From assembly GCA_902496335.1 (NCBI GenBank), contig CABVAO010000013.1, forward strand, positions 1 to 42,024: a DNA stretch of 42,024 nucleotides. The letters run 5' to 3'. Below the pieces are notes generated by a model that ran no database searches, was not told the origin of the DNA, and was given only the letters and a program-made list of their open reading frames with translations. How positions within the stretch are numbered: the first letter of the stretch is position 1; every line of letters starts with the position of its first letter. This document shows positions 15,685-23,772 of this stretch, one piece after another. The DNA is from an uncultured Collinsella sp. (GTDB lineage: Bacteria > Actinomycetota > Coriobacteriia > Coriobacteriales > Coriobacteriaceae). The translations under genes were made by a program, and so were the position numbers.

Positions 15685-16423
15685 CGTCATCGACTACATG
15701 CCGGGCGATACGCTGCTGCATCGCCTGAATCCCGTCGTCAAACTGGGCCTCGCCGCCGCCATCATCGTCGGCATCTTCTTGTCCGACACCTACGTGGCGC
15801 TGCTGGGCTTTTTGGCACTCACCCTTGCACTGGGTGCCTATGCCGGCGTCGTCGACCGTCTGTTCTCGCTGCTCAAGTTGCTGATTCCGCTCGCGCTTAT
15901 CATGCTGGTGCTCCAGCTGGCCTTTATGCGCGATGGCAACGTGGTGTGGGGCTTTATCACCGACACGGGCCTCATCACAGGATCGAAGGCCTGCCTGCGC
16001 CTGCTGGGTGTGGCGTTACCACTCATCCTCATGCTCATGGTGACCAAGCTCAACGACCTTGCCAACGCCTGCGTCGAGGTGCTGCACGTGCCGTATCGCT
16101 ATGCCTTCACCTTTACCACGGCGTTGCGCTTTGTGCCGGTGTTTGGTCAGGAGATGAACGCCATCATGGAGGCGCAGACCGCACGCGGCGTCGAGTACGA
16201 CACCAAGAACCCCATCAAGAAGCTTAAGCTCATGCTGCCACTGTGCGTGCCGCTGCTCATCTCGAGCGTGGGCAAGACCGATGCCACAGCCTTGGCGGCA
16301 GAACAGCGCGGCTTCTACCTGCGTACGCGCGCCAGCTCGTACAAGCGCTACCCCATCAAAGGCTTGGACATCGCCGTGCTCATCGTCAGCATCGCCCTCA
16401 TCGCCATCGGCTTCCTGTTCTAG
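15677..16423 (+). CDS. ecfT: ECF transporter transmembrane subunit EcfT
   Basis: A 248-residue membrane protein of the EcfT/CbiQ family, the scaffold that couples ATPase strokes to toppling of the S component. It has hydrophobic spans at about 20-75, 85-110 and 225-245, the DYMPGDTLLHRLNPVVKL start and the coupling helix region RFVPVFGQEMNAIMEAQTARG, with AEQRGF further on as the second Ala-Arg-Gly-like motif. The start is put at GTG 15677 because AAGGAG lies 10 nt upstream and it overlaps the ecfA TAA, typical of translational coupling. It is the last gene of the trp transport operon. Confidence 0.92.
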   Translation: MVNVIDYMPGDTLLHRLNPVVKLGLAAAIIVGIFLSDTYVALLGFLALTLALGAYAGVVDRLFSLLKLLIPLALIMLVLQLAFMRDGNVVWGFITDTGLITGSKACLRLLGVALPLILMLMVTKLNDLANACVEVLHVPYRYAFTFTTALRFVPVFGQEMNAIMEAQTARGVEYDTKNPIKKLKLMLPLCVPLLISSVGKTDATALAAEQRGFYLRTRASSYKRYPIKGLDIAVLIVSIALIAIGFLF

Positions 16424-16452
16424 TTCACCACTGACAGCAACCGCCCAACGCA

Positions 16453-16489
16453 AAAGGCCTCGGCTCGCACCAAACGAGCCGGGGCCTTT
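16453..16489. terminator. Terminator of the ECF operon, convergent side
   Basis: A 15-bp stem with one G-U pair (16453-16467 with 16475-16489) has a 7-nt loop. T residues end the plus-strand arm and A residues precede the 5' arm, so it may also stop the convergent racemase transcript. Confidence 0.85.
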
Positions 16490-16548
16490 ACTGTTTCACC
16501 AGATAAAACCTACCAAAATAAACCTGTCCCTTTTTGGCGGGTCGGAAG

Positions 16549-17295
16549 CTAGAGGCGGTAGGGAGCGCCGCTACGGATGATGGATTCACGCACCAGGACG
16601 TCCATGGCGTCGAGGGTGATCTCGGGCATCTCTCGGTACTTCTGCAGCACCGAGAGCTCGGTGCAGGCCAGAATGACGCGGTCGCAGCCGCTACGGGCGA
16701 ACTCCCACATCACGCGGTCGAACTTATCCATATCGGGCTCACGTCCGGCCTTCACATCATCGTAGATAAGCGACATCACATCGTTCTGACGTTTCTCGCT
16801 GGGATAGACGACCTCAACACCCGCAGCCTTACATTCGCGGCCGTAGACGCCCGCGCCCACGGTGCCATCGGTGCCCATGATGCCGATCTTGCGCACCGGC
16901 TCGGCCGGCATACTCAGGTTGGGGTCGAACTCGCACTCCCCCATCACCGCGCCGGCCAGAGCATAGCGCACCGACTCACGCGGCATGTGGATAATCGGCA
17001 CCTTCGTAAACGACTGGATCTGGTCATAGAAGTAGTGTGACGTGTTGCAGGGAATGGCAATGTGTGCACAGCCCAGCGACTCGAGTGCCTGGGCGCACTC
17101 TTTCATGGTCGCCAGCAGTTTGGTATGCTCGCCGGTCTTAATGGCCAGCGTGCGGTCGGGCATGGTCGACTTGGAGAGTACCACCATGTCGATATGTTCC
17201 TGATCGCAGGCAGCAGCCGTATGACGCACCACCTGGTCGTAGTAATACGACGTGGCCTCGGCGCCCATGCCGCCGATAACTCCCAGCTTTTCCAT
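16549..17295 (-). CDS. Aspartate/glutamate racemase family protein
   Basis: A 248-residue cofactor-independent amino-acid racemase. It begins MEKLGVIGGMGAEATSYYYDQV, the pattern of aspartate racemases, and has both catalytic cysteines: Cys83 in IPCNTSHYF and Cys211 in ILACTELSVL. Aspartate is the likelier substrate than glutamate by that N-terminus and by the adjacent ATP-grasp gene. The start is ATG 17295 behind AAGGAGG; a longer frame upstream is ignored. It lies 84 bp downstream of the ATP-grasp ligase on the same strand, with hairpins but no strong terminator between. D-aspartate for peptidoglycan cross-bridges is the proposed product. Confidence 0.88.
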   Translation of the reverse strand: MEKLGVIGGMGAEATSYYYDQVVRHTAAACDQEHIDMVVLSKSTMPDRTLAIKTGEHTKLLATMKECAQALESLGCAHIAIPCNTSHYFYDQIQSFTKVPIIHMPRESVRYALAGAVMGECEFDPNLSMPAEPVRKIGIMGTDGTVGAGVYGRECKAAGVEVVYPSEKRQNDVMSLIYDDVKAGREPDMDKFDRVMWEFARSGCDRVILACTELSVLQKYREMPEITLDAMDVLVRESIIRSGAPYRL

Positions 17296-17340
17296 CGCCG
17301 CCTCCTTGGTGACGCTTGCGCAATTGCGCGTATCATACCC

Positions 17341-17370
17341 GCGCCCGCCCGATGCAAACCGGACGGGCGC
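17341..17370 (-). other. GC-rich hairpin between ligase and racemase genes
   Basis: GCGCCCGCCCG and CGGACGGGCGC form an 11-bp stem with one mismatch. It begins 10 bp past the ligase stop and has no U tract. A perfect 12-bp palindrome GCGCAATTGCGC (17317-17328) follows. They may set relative expression of the two genes. Confidence 0.45.
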
Positions 17371-17379
17371 CGCGCTCAT

Positions 17380-18636
17380 CTACTTGTAATACGTCTTGAA
17401 CAGCTTAAAGTGGCGCAGCTTGGTGTGCCACATGCGCAGCCAGCGGTTAAAGACAAAGTCGCCCTTCATAAACGAAGGGTCGGCGCCCTTGCCTTCCTTG
17501 TCCAGGCGATGCACCTTAGCGCGCAGCTCGGGATCCTTGACGTACTTGTCGACGACGCCCATGGGGACGACCATCCACAGGGCCTCGTCCTGAGCCGTCA
17601 CAAACTCCGGCTCAAACGGACGGTTGAACACATACTCGTCCACCACATACTTGGCAACGTTAAAGCCGCTGTTGGTAACGTAGTAGTTGCTGCGGCCCTG
17701 GCGCGTGTTGAAATCGAAGAACTTAAACGAGCCGTCGCGCTCGTCGTACTTTACGTCAAAGTTGGAATAGCCCACAAAGTGAAGGTCCTCGAGCAACTTG
17801 CGCACGCCGCCCATGAGCTCGTCGTTGGGCTCGGTAATGATACAGGCATGGTTGCCGACACCGTGGGGCTGATGCTCCTCGAGCAGCACATGGCCCAGGC
17901 ACATCATGCGGACCTTACCGTTGCGGTCGGAATAGCTGGTGAGCACGCGCATGTACTCGTCGTTGCCGGGCACGCGATCCTGCAAGATCAGGTCGTCGGT
18001 GTAGCCGCTGGCATACGAATCGCGAATGACCTGTTCCAGCTCGGCGCGGTCGGCAATCTCATAGGCCTTCTTCTGGCCCTCGAACTCATGCTGCCACCAC
18101 ATGATGCCATCAGAAGGCTTCAGAATCATCGGGTAAGGAAAATCGATCTGGTCGAGCACTTCGGCAGGCGCCTCACCCTGGGCATTAAGCATCGCCTTGG
18201 TAAAAGTAAACGTGTGCGGATAGGGCACGCCATGCTTCTCGCACAGCTCGTAGAAGATCTCCTTCTTCTGGCACTGCTCGAGCATGCTGTAGGGCGCGTA
18301 GGGAGCGACGATGTTATCCGCCAGCTCATGAGCATCCTTGGCTTGAGCCACGAGAGCGACATAGTTGTCGCCACAGCCCACAAGGACAATCGTCTTATCG
18401 GCATGCGCTTGGGCAATGCCGTTGACGGTTTTGAGCATCACGAGCATGGTATCGATATCCACGTTGGGCGTGTAGTCGATAATCTGGCTGCGGTACGCGG
18501 GACCCGTCTGGTACTTGCCAAAGACCAGACTCTTGACCTTGTACTCCTCGTAGAAGGCGCGCGCCACCGAATAGGCGTTGATGTCGCCACCGAGCAGCAC
18601 GGGAATGAACTCGCGCTCTGTAAACTGCAATGCCAT
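17380..18636 (-). CDS. ATP-grasp ligase, candidate D-aspartate ligase
   Basis: A 418-residue ATP-grasp protein. The N-terminal domain (about 1-120) begins FIPVLLGGDINAYSVARAF. The grasp core shows YPMILKPSDG (nucleotide-binding lysine) and FFDFNTRQGRSNYYV (metal-binding residues, near 300). Length and adjacency to an aspartate racemase fit the Enterococcus Asl(fm)-type D-aspartate ligase, which attaches D-Asp to the lysine side chain of peptidoglycan precursors; that match is from memory of the family and needs a search. Other amine or carboxylate ligases are possible. It has an AGGAAG ribosome site and a probable promoter in the 232-bp gap to the divergent MOSC gene. Confidence 0.75.
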   Translation of the reverse strand: MALQFTEREFIPVLLGGDINAYSVARAFYEEYKVKSLVFGKYQTGPAYRSQIIDYTPNVDIDTMLVMLKTVNGIAQAHADKTIVLVGCGDNYVALVAQAKDAHELADNIVAPYAPYSMLEQCQKKEIFYELCEKHGVPYPHTFTFTKAMLNAQGEAPAEVLDQIDFPYPMILKPSDGIMWWQHEFEGQKKAYEIADRAELEQVIRDSYASGYTDDLILQDRVPGNDEYMRVLTSYSDRNGKVRMMCLGHVLLEEHQPHGVGNHACIITEPNDELMGGVRKLLEDLHFVGYSNFDVKYDERDGSFKFFDFNTRQGRSNYYVTNSGFNVAKYVVDEYVFNRPFEPEFVTAQDEALWMVVPMGVVDKYVKDPELRAKVHRLDKEGKGADPSFMKGDFVFNRWLRMWHTKLRHFKLFKTYYK

Positions 18637-18800
18637 GGAAACTTCCTATCATGAACTGCCCACACAACGGGCGGTCTTTGCGCAACTGAATTATTCTAGC
18701 GTGCCAAACCGCCGGCGCCCAAAGCTCCACCGTATCTATGGCAATCAACGTAATCGTCCAGCACGAAGACCAGCACGAAGACGGCGCTCACCGTTGTATG

Positions 18801-18826
18801 ACAATGGGCAATGAACCTACCATTGT
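18801..18826. promoter_or_regulatory. Inverted repeat ahead of the MOSC gene
   Basis: ACAATGG (18801-18807) and CCATTGT (18820-18826) form a 7-bp inverted repeat with a 12-bp centre, 43 bp before the start codon. A tandem direct repeat, CAGCACGAAGAC twice, lies just upstream (about 18759-18782). The rest of the 18637-18868 gap shows nothing else clear. Confidence 0.35.
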
Positions 18827-18868
18827 TGTAGGATTCAACATGTAGCCCGCCCCGTCGAAAGGTGCACC

Positions 18869-19501
18869 GTGCCCCAGGCTCATCCGATCAACAACCCCAT
18901 CATTGACGCCGCCAAGCGCGAACTTGCAGATCGTGCCCAGACGGCAGCTCCCCTACGCACCGCAAACGATGCTTACAACGGGCCTGCCCGTATCGTCTCA
19001 ATCAACACGTCGGAGCACAAAGGCACGCGTAAGTCACCCATCGCCGACGGGCACGACACCGTCATCGAGCAGTTTGGCCTCGCCTCCGATGCGCACGCCG
19101 GGCATTGGCACCGCCAGGTTTCCTTTTTAGCTGCAGAGTCTATCCAGACGGCGCAGGCGCGCGGGCTCGATGTGCACGAGGGCGACTTTGGCGAGAACTT
19201 CACAACCCAGGGCATCAACCTGCTCTCGCTCCCCCTGGGAACGCAGCTCAAGATTGGCAACGATGTCCTGGTCGAAATCAGTCAGATCGGCAAGGTCTGC
19301 CACACCCGCTGTGCCATCTACTATCTCGCCGGCGACTGTATCTTTCCCCACGAGGGCGTTTTTGGCGTGGTACTAAAGGGCGGAGAGGTCCATACCGGCG
19401 ACGATATCCGGGTAGTCAAACTCGGCGACGGCACCTGTTCGTTCACCCCCGCCGAGGCCCTCGAAGAGATTGAGCAGGCTCGCCAGAAGGGCACGCTGTA
19501 G
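18869..19501 (+). CDS. MOSC-domain protein
   Basis: A 210-residue protein with a MOSC domain (about residues 40-190), the beta-barrel found in molybdenum cofactor sulfurases and in YiiM/mARC-type proteins. Visible marks are GPARIVSINTSE, the FGENFTTQGINLLSLPLGTQLKIG core and conserved Cys144 in GKVCHTRC. Small stand-alone forms are thought to bind molybdenum cofactor and reduce or sulfurate substrates. The first 35 residues are extra and probably disordered. It starts with GTG 18869 behind GAAAGG. No molybdenum cofactor genes are near it in this window. Confidence 0.85.
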   Translation: MPQAHPINNPIIDAAKRELADRAQTAAPLRTANDAYNGPARIVSINTSEHKGTRKSPIADGHDTVIEQFGLASDAHAGHWHRQVSFLAAESIQTAQARGLDVHEGDFGENFTTQGINLLSLPLGTQLKIGNDVLVEISQIGKVCHTRCAIYYLAGDCIFPHEGVFGVVLKGGEVHTGDDIRVVKLGDGTCSFTPAEALEEIEQARQKGTL

Positions 19502-19629
19502 TTATAAAACCCCACGTTGAGATAGCTTTTACAGCCCAAAACTCCTCTCAAACAGGGCTCTGTAACGTTAAAGTTGAACTCTATGGTTTCTCAACAATTC
19601 ATCATAACTGCAGGTCAAAGCCAAAGCCT

Positions 19630-19665
19630 CAAGTTCAACTTGACCCTTTGGAACCTTTAAGGTTC
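19630..19665. promoter_or_regulatory. Adjacent palindromes before the wall hydrolase gene
   Basis: CAAGTTCAACTTG (19630-19642) is a perfect 13-bp palindrome. GAACCTTTAAGGTTC (19651-19665) is a perfect 15-bp palindrome. A further CAAGTTGA half-site follows at 19665-19672 and a related AAGTTGAACT occurs at 19571-19580. Together they also allow a long hairpin. They may form an operator cluster, or a terminator for the MOSC gene lacking a U tract. Confidence 0.45.
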
Positions 19666-19735
19666 AAGTTGAGGTCGAAAGCAGTAGTAGAATACCGTTC
19701 GAACCATAACCTACGATTGATTGCAGAGGGACTGG

Positions 19736-20869
19736 ATGCAGCATTCGAATCATCGCACCGCAGCGCTCATTGCGTCGAAGCCGGCTCGTATCATCACGAG
19801 CGCCGCTCTCGCCGTTGCGCTGACGGCCACGCCGATGCTCTCCCCCGTTGCGGCGTATGCCGCCTCGCAGGCAACGCAGGACCAGCTTTCCGCAGCCCAG
19901 CAGAAGATCGAAGCCGCCACGAGCGCCTACAACGACGCCCGCACCAAACTCGATGACCTGCAAAAGCAGATTGACTCCAATGAGGCAAGCATCGAGGAAA
20001 TCGAGGCCAAGCTTCCCGAGCAGCAGGCCAAGGCAAGCTCCGCCATGCGCGATCTGTACAAGTATCAGAAGGGCACCAATCCCATCGTGAGCTTCCTGGT
20101 CAACGCGCAGAGCCTGGGTGAGTTCATCACGACCTGCAAATACACCAACCAGATCACGAGCTCGAGCGTCGACGAGATCGAAGAGCTCAATAACATGCAA
20201 ACCGAACTCGAGCAGAACAAGGCTGAGCTCCAGCAGGCCAAGTCTCAACTTGAGGCAGAGCAGAAAAACGCCGAGGACGCGCTGGCGCAGGCCCAGCAGC
20301 TCCGCAGCGAGGCGCAGGCAAAAGCCGAGCAGGAAAATGCCGCCGAGCTTGCCAAGCTTGAGGCCGATAAGGCCGCTGCCGCCGAGAAGCTCTCGGGCGA
20401 GGGCGTAAGCGGCAGCAATTCCAGCAGCCAGGCCACCAACACCAACACCACCATCGACACCACGGTGAACAGCTCCAATACCGGTAGCTCCGATTACGAT
20501 TCGTTCATTAATGAGTGGACAGGCCGCATCGACAATTATCTCGCCGGCTCCCCCATGGCAGGCCAGGGCTATAACTTTGCCGTCGCCGCTTGGAATACCG
20601 GTGTCGACCCCCGTTGGTCCCCCGCCATCGCCTGCATCGAGAGCACCAAGGGTGCTTATTGCGCCAATTCTTACAACGCCTGGGGCTGGAGTGCACGTGG
20701 CGGCGGTTGGCGCAGCTTTGGCAGCTGGAGCGAGGGCATCTCCGCTCACGTTGCCTATCTGGGCGCCAACTACGGCTCCACCCTTACCCCGGCAGCGGCC
20801 AAAAAGTACTGCCCGCCCACGTGGCAGGACTGGTACAACAAAGTCGCCGCTCAGATGAACCGCATCTAA
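19736..20869 (+). CDS. Secreted coiled-coil peptidoglycan hydrolase
   Basis: A 377-residue exported protein. It has a signal peptide (about 1-42, ending AAYAA), a long coiled coil (about 45-215, rich in Q, E, A and K) like PcsB/RipA-type regulators, an S/T/N-rich linker (about 218-253) and a C-terminal lysozyme-like domain (254-377). That domain contains SPAIACIESTKG with a candidate catalytic Glu302 and AWGWSARGGGW. It probably cleaves glycan strands at sites of division or growth, with the coiled coil controlling activity. The start is ATG 19736 behind AGAGGGA; the frame runs five codons further up to TTG. A strong terminator follows. Confidence 0.87.
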   Translation: MQHSNHRTAALIASKPARIITSAALAVALTATPMLSPVAAYAASQATQDQLSAAQQKIEAATSAYNDARTKLDDLQKQIDSNEASIEEIEAKLPEQQAKASSAMRDLYKYQKGTNPIVSFLVNAQSLGEFITTCKYTNQITSSSVDEIEELNNMQTELEQNKAELQQAKSQLEAEQKNAEDALAQAQQLRSEAQAKAEQENAAELAKLEADKAAAAEKLSGEGVSGSNSSSQATNTNTTIDTTVNSSNTGSSDYDSFINEWTGRIDNYLAGSPMAGQGYNFAVAAWNTGVDPRWSPAIACIESTKGAYCANSYNAWGWSARGGGWRSFGSWSEGISAHVAYLGANYGSTLTPAAAKKYCPPTWQDWYNKVAAQMNRI

Positions 20870-20879
20870 GTGCAACTGC

Positions 20880-20903
20880 AAAGGGCCCCAATGGGGCCCT
20901 TTT
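20880..20903. terminator. Bidirectional terminator
   Basis: The perfect 10-bp stem AAAGGGCCCC/GGGGCCCTTT has a 3-nt loop and a T-rich plus-strand tail. It lies between the convergent hydrolase and kinase genes and is placed to serve both, though the plus-strand U tract is better. Confidence 0.9.
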
Positions 20904-20906
20904 CTT

Positions 20907-22286
20907 TTAGGTAGCGGAGGTATCGACGACGCCGGTCGCATTGACAACCGCGACTATGACGATCATGCATAGGAGCAGCACACCCAATACCTTGAGCCAG
21001 AGTTTCGCGAGTTTCTTGCCGCGATAGCTGTCGAGCAGTGCGAATCGCCGACGGAGACGGCGCTTATCGAGCAGCGCAAAATGCATAAGCACCATAAGGC
21101 CATCGACAAAGAAAAAATACTCGATTATGAGAAGCCACGTCGGGTAGCTTTGGTTTGCTCCCGTGGGGTGAAAAACGGCAAAGTGACTTCCGGCAAAGAA
21201 CACAAGCAGCGAGAAGCAGACGAGCGTATTCCAAATGCGCCCCAGAGACTCCGGAACGCGAGAGAGCAGACCGCATGCAGCGGAGGCGGCAGGCCTAGGA
21301 AGCCCTGCGGGGTTCTGGAGCCCTTGGGACGCCAACACCGTCTCCGAGGCCGGAGTACGGACAGGCGCAGGCGCAGAAGGCCGCACGGGGTGAATCAGGT
21401 CGTATGCCACGCGCGTCGCCCGTCCCAACGCTTCCGCACTCGCAAAACGTTTGGCCGGGTCGAGCGCCATCGACATGCAGATGACATCGGCAAGTGGAGT
21501 GGGAATGCCACGCGCCTCGCATTGCTCGCGCATGTCGAGCCCTGGTTTAGGGTCGACTCCCGTCAAGCAGAAGAACAACAGGGCGCCAAGTGCGTAGACG
21601 TCGCTGCGCACACTCGTCTGCCCAAACCCACACTGCTCGGGCGGCGCATAGGGTCGTGTGCCAAACTTGACGGTGTCGGCATCGGCGCCATCGCGCCATA
21701 CGCGCGCGATCCCTAGGTCGATAATCACCAGCGATGAAAATGTCAGGCCGTCATCAGGCGTATAGTTGGCACCTGTCACGATGATATTCGACGGCTTGAG
21801 GTCGCGATGGATCACCGGCGCCGACGTCTCCCCCGCCATTGCAAAACCGGCATGGAGCTCGCCCACGGCGTCGCAAAGGACAGGATACAATTCACGCGCA
21901 TAATCGGGGGTGGCTCCCAGACGGTCCACCAGAGCCCCGAGTGTCTCCCCTTCGATGTATTCCATAACCACGTTGAGCTCGTCGCCCACACGACGACAAT
22001 CGACGATTCTGGGCAGGTGCTCAAAACGCCTACCTGCCCGTTGCGCGGCAAACAGACGCTCGTATGCCCCGCCGATTTGAGCCGAAGCATCGATGCGTTT
22101 ACGGACAAAGGGACCGAGCGAACCACCGCCGGTTCCTTCAAAGTACACGAGCTCGGTTGTTTCAACGGACGAGCGCTTAAGTACACGCTCCACGCGATAG
22201 CTGTCGTCGCGATCGAGCGACGCCAGGTGCTCGGCAAGCGCTGCGGTCAGCTCGTCATCGGAATATGTTGGGATCTGAGTATCCAT
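20907..22286 (-). CDS. Membrane-bound Ser/Thr protein kinase
   Basis: A 459-residue Hanks-type kinase. The catalytic domain (about 30-310) has the ATP lysine in VRKRI (Lys63), VMEYIEGETLG, the catalytic loop HRDLKPSN (160-167), DLG (190-192) in place of DFG, and a PPEQ segment in place of APE. The glycine-rich loop is degenerate (no GxGxxG). A Pro/Ala linker leads to about three membrane spans in the last 130 residues and no extracellular sensor domain. The start is uncertain: ATG 22286 is used, while the frame is open to GTG 22316, and no start has a well-spaced ribosome site. It follows the HTH gene on the same strand. Confidence 0.87.
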   Translation of the reverse strand: MDTQIPTYSDDELTAALAEHLASLDRDDSYRVERVLKRSSVETTELVYFEGTGGGSLGPFVRKRIDASAQIGGAYERLFAAQRAGRRFEHLPRIVDCRRVGDELNVVMEYIEGETLGALVDRLGATPDYARELYPVLCDAVGELHAGFAMAGETSAPVIHRDLKPSNIIVTGANYTPDDGLTFSSLVIIDLGIARVWRDGADADTVKFGTRPYAPPEQCGFGQTSVRSDVYALGALLFFCLTGVDPKPGLDMREQCEARGIPTPLADVICMSMALDPAKRFASAEALGRATRVAYDLIHPVRPSAPAPVRTPASETVLASQGLQNPAGLPRPAASAACGLLSRVPESLGRIWNTLVCFSLLVFFAGSHFAVFHPTGANQSYPTWLLIIEYFFFVDGLMVLMHFALLDKRRLRRRFALLDSYRGKKLAKLWLKVLGVLLLCMIVIVAVVNATGVVDTSAT

Positions 22287-22384
22287 AGCCTCCATCATAG
22301 CGCAGGGCGCAGACACCCCATGGCATCCACGCCCCGTTCGTTTGCATCGTTGTTCGGCAGCTCCGCCGGCTCAGATATCAGCCG

Positions 22385-22807
22385 CTAACTCACCGTCTCC
22401 TCGCCAAAGCGATACAGCTCCTCGTTGACCTTTTGGAGGCTGCACCCGCGATCGATGCAAAAAATGATAATCGCATCGCGGCGGTCCTTGCAGTTAAGGA
22501 CGCTTACCCCGGCAGCCGTCAGCGCACGGTTGGTCTCTTTGAGCGTCAGCGCCATCGCAAAGGCAATCTGCAGCACCTTATTGCGACTCGGATGACGCGC
22601 GCCGGTAAAGATCTGATAGCCAAAGGTCTCATTGAGATCGGCCATACGAACCACGCGCGAGCGCTCCAAGCCCTTTTCCTGCAGTAGCTGCTTCAGGTAG
22701 TTCGAAAGCGACGGGGTGGCAAAGTCGTGTTCTTTGATATAGCCATCGATGTTTGGCGCGTCGAGAAGCTCATTGAGTAACTCGTCAGTCAGCTTTTTAT
22801 CGGGCAT
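22385..22807 (-). CDS. Small HTH protein linked to the kinase
   Basis: A 140-residue, all-helical protein. The middle (about 38-100) looks like an XRE-type helix-turn-helix: LSNYLKQLLQEKGLERSRVVRMADLN followed by GARHPSRNKVLQIAFAMALT. The C-terminal third, with CKDRRDAIIIFCIDRGCSLQKVNEEL, looks like a repeated helical unit. It ends about 100 bp before the kinase and starts 32 bp after the FxLYD gene, with a GGGAGGTGA ribosome site. It may be a DNA-binding partner or substrate of the kinase. That is inferred from position only. Confidence 0.7.
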   Translation of the reverse strand: MPDKKLTDELLNELLDAPNIDGYIKEHDFATPSLSNYLKQLLQEKGLERSRVVRMADLNETFGYQIFTGARHPSRNKVLQIAFAMALTLKETNRALTAAGVSVLNCKDRRDAIIIFCIDRGCSLQKVNEELYRFGEETVS

Positions 22808-22839
22808 ACGACTTCACCTCCCCCAGTGCATGCAACATG

Positions 22840-23283
22840 CTAGAAACCGCTTACGTCCGAACGCTCCCAGCTAGCAACCTGGTCGGGAGACACCGTACCC
22901 AGCGCCTCGAACTTCCAGGAGCCGCCCGCCTTCAGATGATTGGTGTTTGCAAGAGCCGTTCCAACCTGGTTGCCATCGGCATCATACAGAACATATTCAA
23001 TCTGAATGTAGCTCTTTTCCTTATCCGTGTTATTGGTCAGCGTGCCCGTGATCTTATAGGTAAACTGATTGGAAGTGTCTTCAGCCTCGTCAGCAATGGT
23101 ATACGGTTCTTGCGGTTCTTTTTGCTCCTCAGCCTGCTGTGTCGTCTCGGCAGGTTTTGCCGAATCGCTCGCAGACGAATCGGTTGAGTTGCCGCCCATA
23201 GAGCCCACGGCACCGACAATAACCAGCACCACAATGATGCCTAGGACAATCTTGCCGATCGGCTTCTTTCCCTCTTTTGCCAT
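22840..23283 (-). CDS. FxLYD-domain membrane protein
   Basis: A 147-residue protein: a basic start MAKEGKKPIGK, one membrane span (about 12-29), an S/T/E/Q-rich spacer (30-60) and an extracytoplasmic FxLYD-type beta domain (about 65-147) around IQIEYVLYDADGNQVGTA and LKAGGSWKFEA. Such domains occur in Gram-positive surface proteins of unknown role. Its ribosome site, GGAAGG, lies in the 3' arm of a perfect 14-bp stem, so translation may be controlled. It is the first of three closely spaced genes (FxLYD, HTH, kinase). Confidence 0.8.
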   Translation of the reverse strand: MAKEGKKPIGKIVLGIIVVLVIVGAVGSMGGNSTDSSASDSAKPAETTQQAEEQKEPQEPYTIADEAEDTSNQFTYKITGTLTNNTDKEKSYIQIEYVLYDADGNQVGTALANTNHLKAGGSWKFEALGTVSPDQVASWERSDVSGF

Positions 23284-23288
23284 TATTC

Positions 23289-23342
23289 ATCCTTCCTACG
23301 ATCCGGCTACCGTGCCGGCACACAGCACATCGTAGGAAGGAT
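23289..23342 (-). promoter_or_regulatory. Hairpin masking the FxLYD ribosome site
   Basis: ATCCTTCCTACGAT (23289-23302) and ATCGTAGGAAGGAT (23329-23342) are exact complements. On the minus-strand RNA the arm next to the start codon contains the ribosome site GGAAGG, and the ATG is 5 nt past the stem. The 26-nt interior can add a CCGG/CCGG pairing. It has no U tract, so translational control is likelier than termination. Confidence 0.7.
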
Positions 23343-23446
23343 TGAACTTGAATTCATTAGCTGAGAGCTAAGGTTGCGATAAACGGCCAATGCAGTTATC
23401 CAAACGCCGAGCAAACGCACTTTGCGCGACCGTCTGCCGGCAGCGA

Positions 23447-23770
23447 TCAACCCACCGTGACGGATTCCCCGGTAAAGGCACTGATCATCAACAGGATAAA
23501 GAAGGCCAAATAGCTGATGCTCAGCAGGTAGGCGATGACCAAAAAGGCAATCCATCCTACATTGGTCTTACCGTCGGCGCGGCGCTGTTCACGACTGCGA
23601 TAAAGCCAAATCGTCACGCCGATGGCAGTGATAAACAGCACAAGTGCTGCCGCGGCCAGTCCAGCAAGCGCAAACATCACGCCAATGCTCACAGCAATAA
23701 CCGGGAGCAGCAGCAAACCGCACCCGCATCCACCCGGACTATATACGGCAGACTGTCGGCGTCGTTCCAT
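23447..23770 (-). CDS. Small membrane protein
   Basis: A 107-residue protein with a short basic N-terminus (MERRRQ), a Gly/Cys patch GGCGCG, a long hydrophobic stretch likely forming two spans (about 17-55), a basic loop RSREQRRADGKTN and a third span (about 72-98). It is not recognised. The start is ATG 23770, with GGAG 6-9 nt upstream; the M20 stop TGA lies between these, so the two genes are translationally coupled. A 163-bp gap with no terminator follows. Confidence 0.6.
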   Translation of the reverse strand: MERRRQSAVYSPGGCGCGLLLLPVIAVSIGVMFALAGLAAAALVLFITAIGVTIWLYRSREQRRADGKTNVGWIAFLVIAYLLSISYLAFFILLMISAFTGESVTVG

Positions 23771-23772
23771 CG

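Noticed and set aside
17062..18654. 530-codon plus-strand ORF
   Set aside because: Antisense to the ATP-grasp ligase and racemase, spanning the gap between two real genes.
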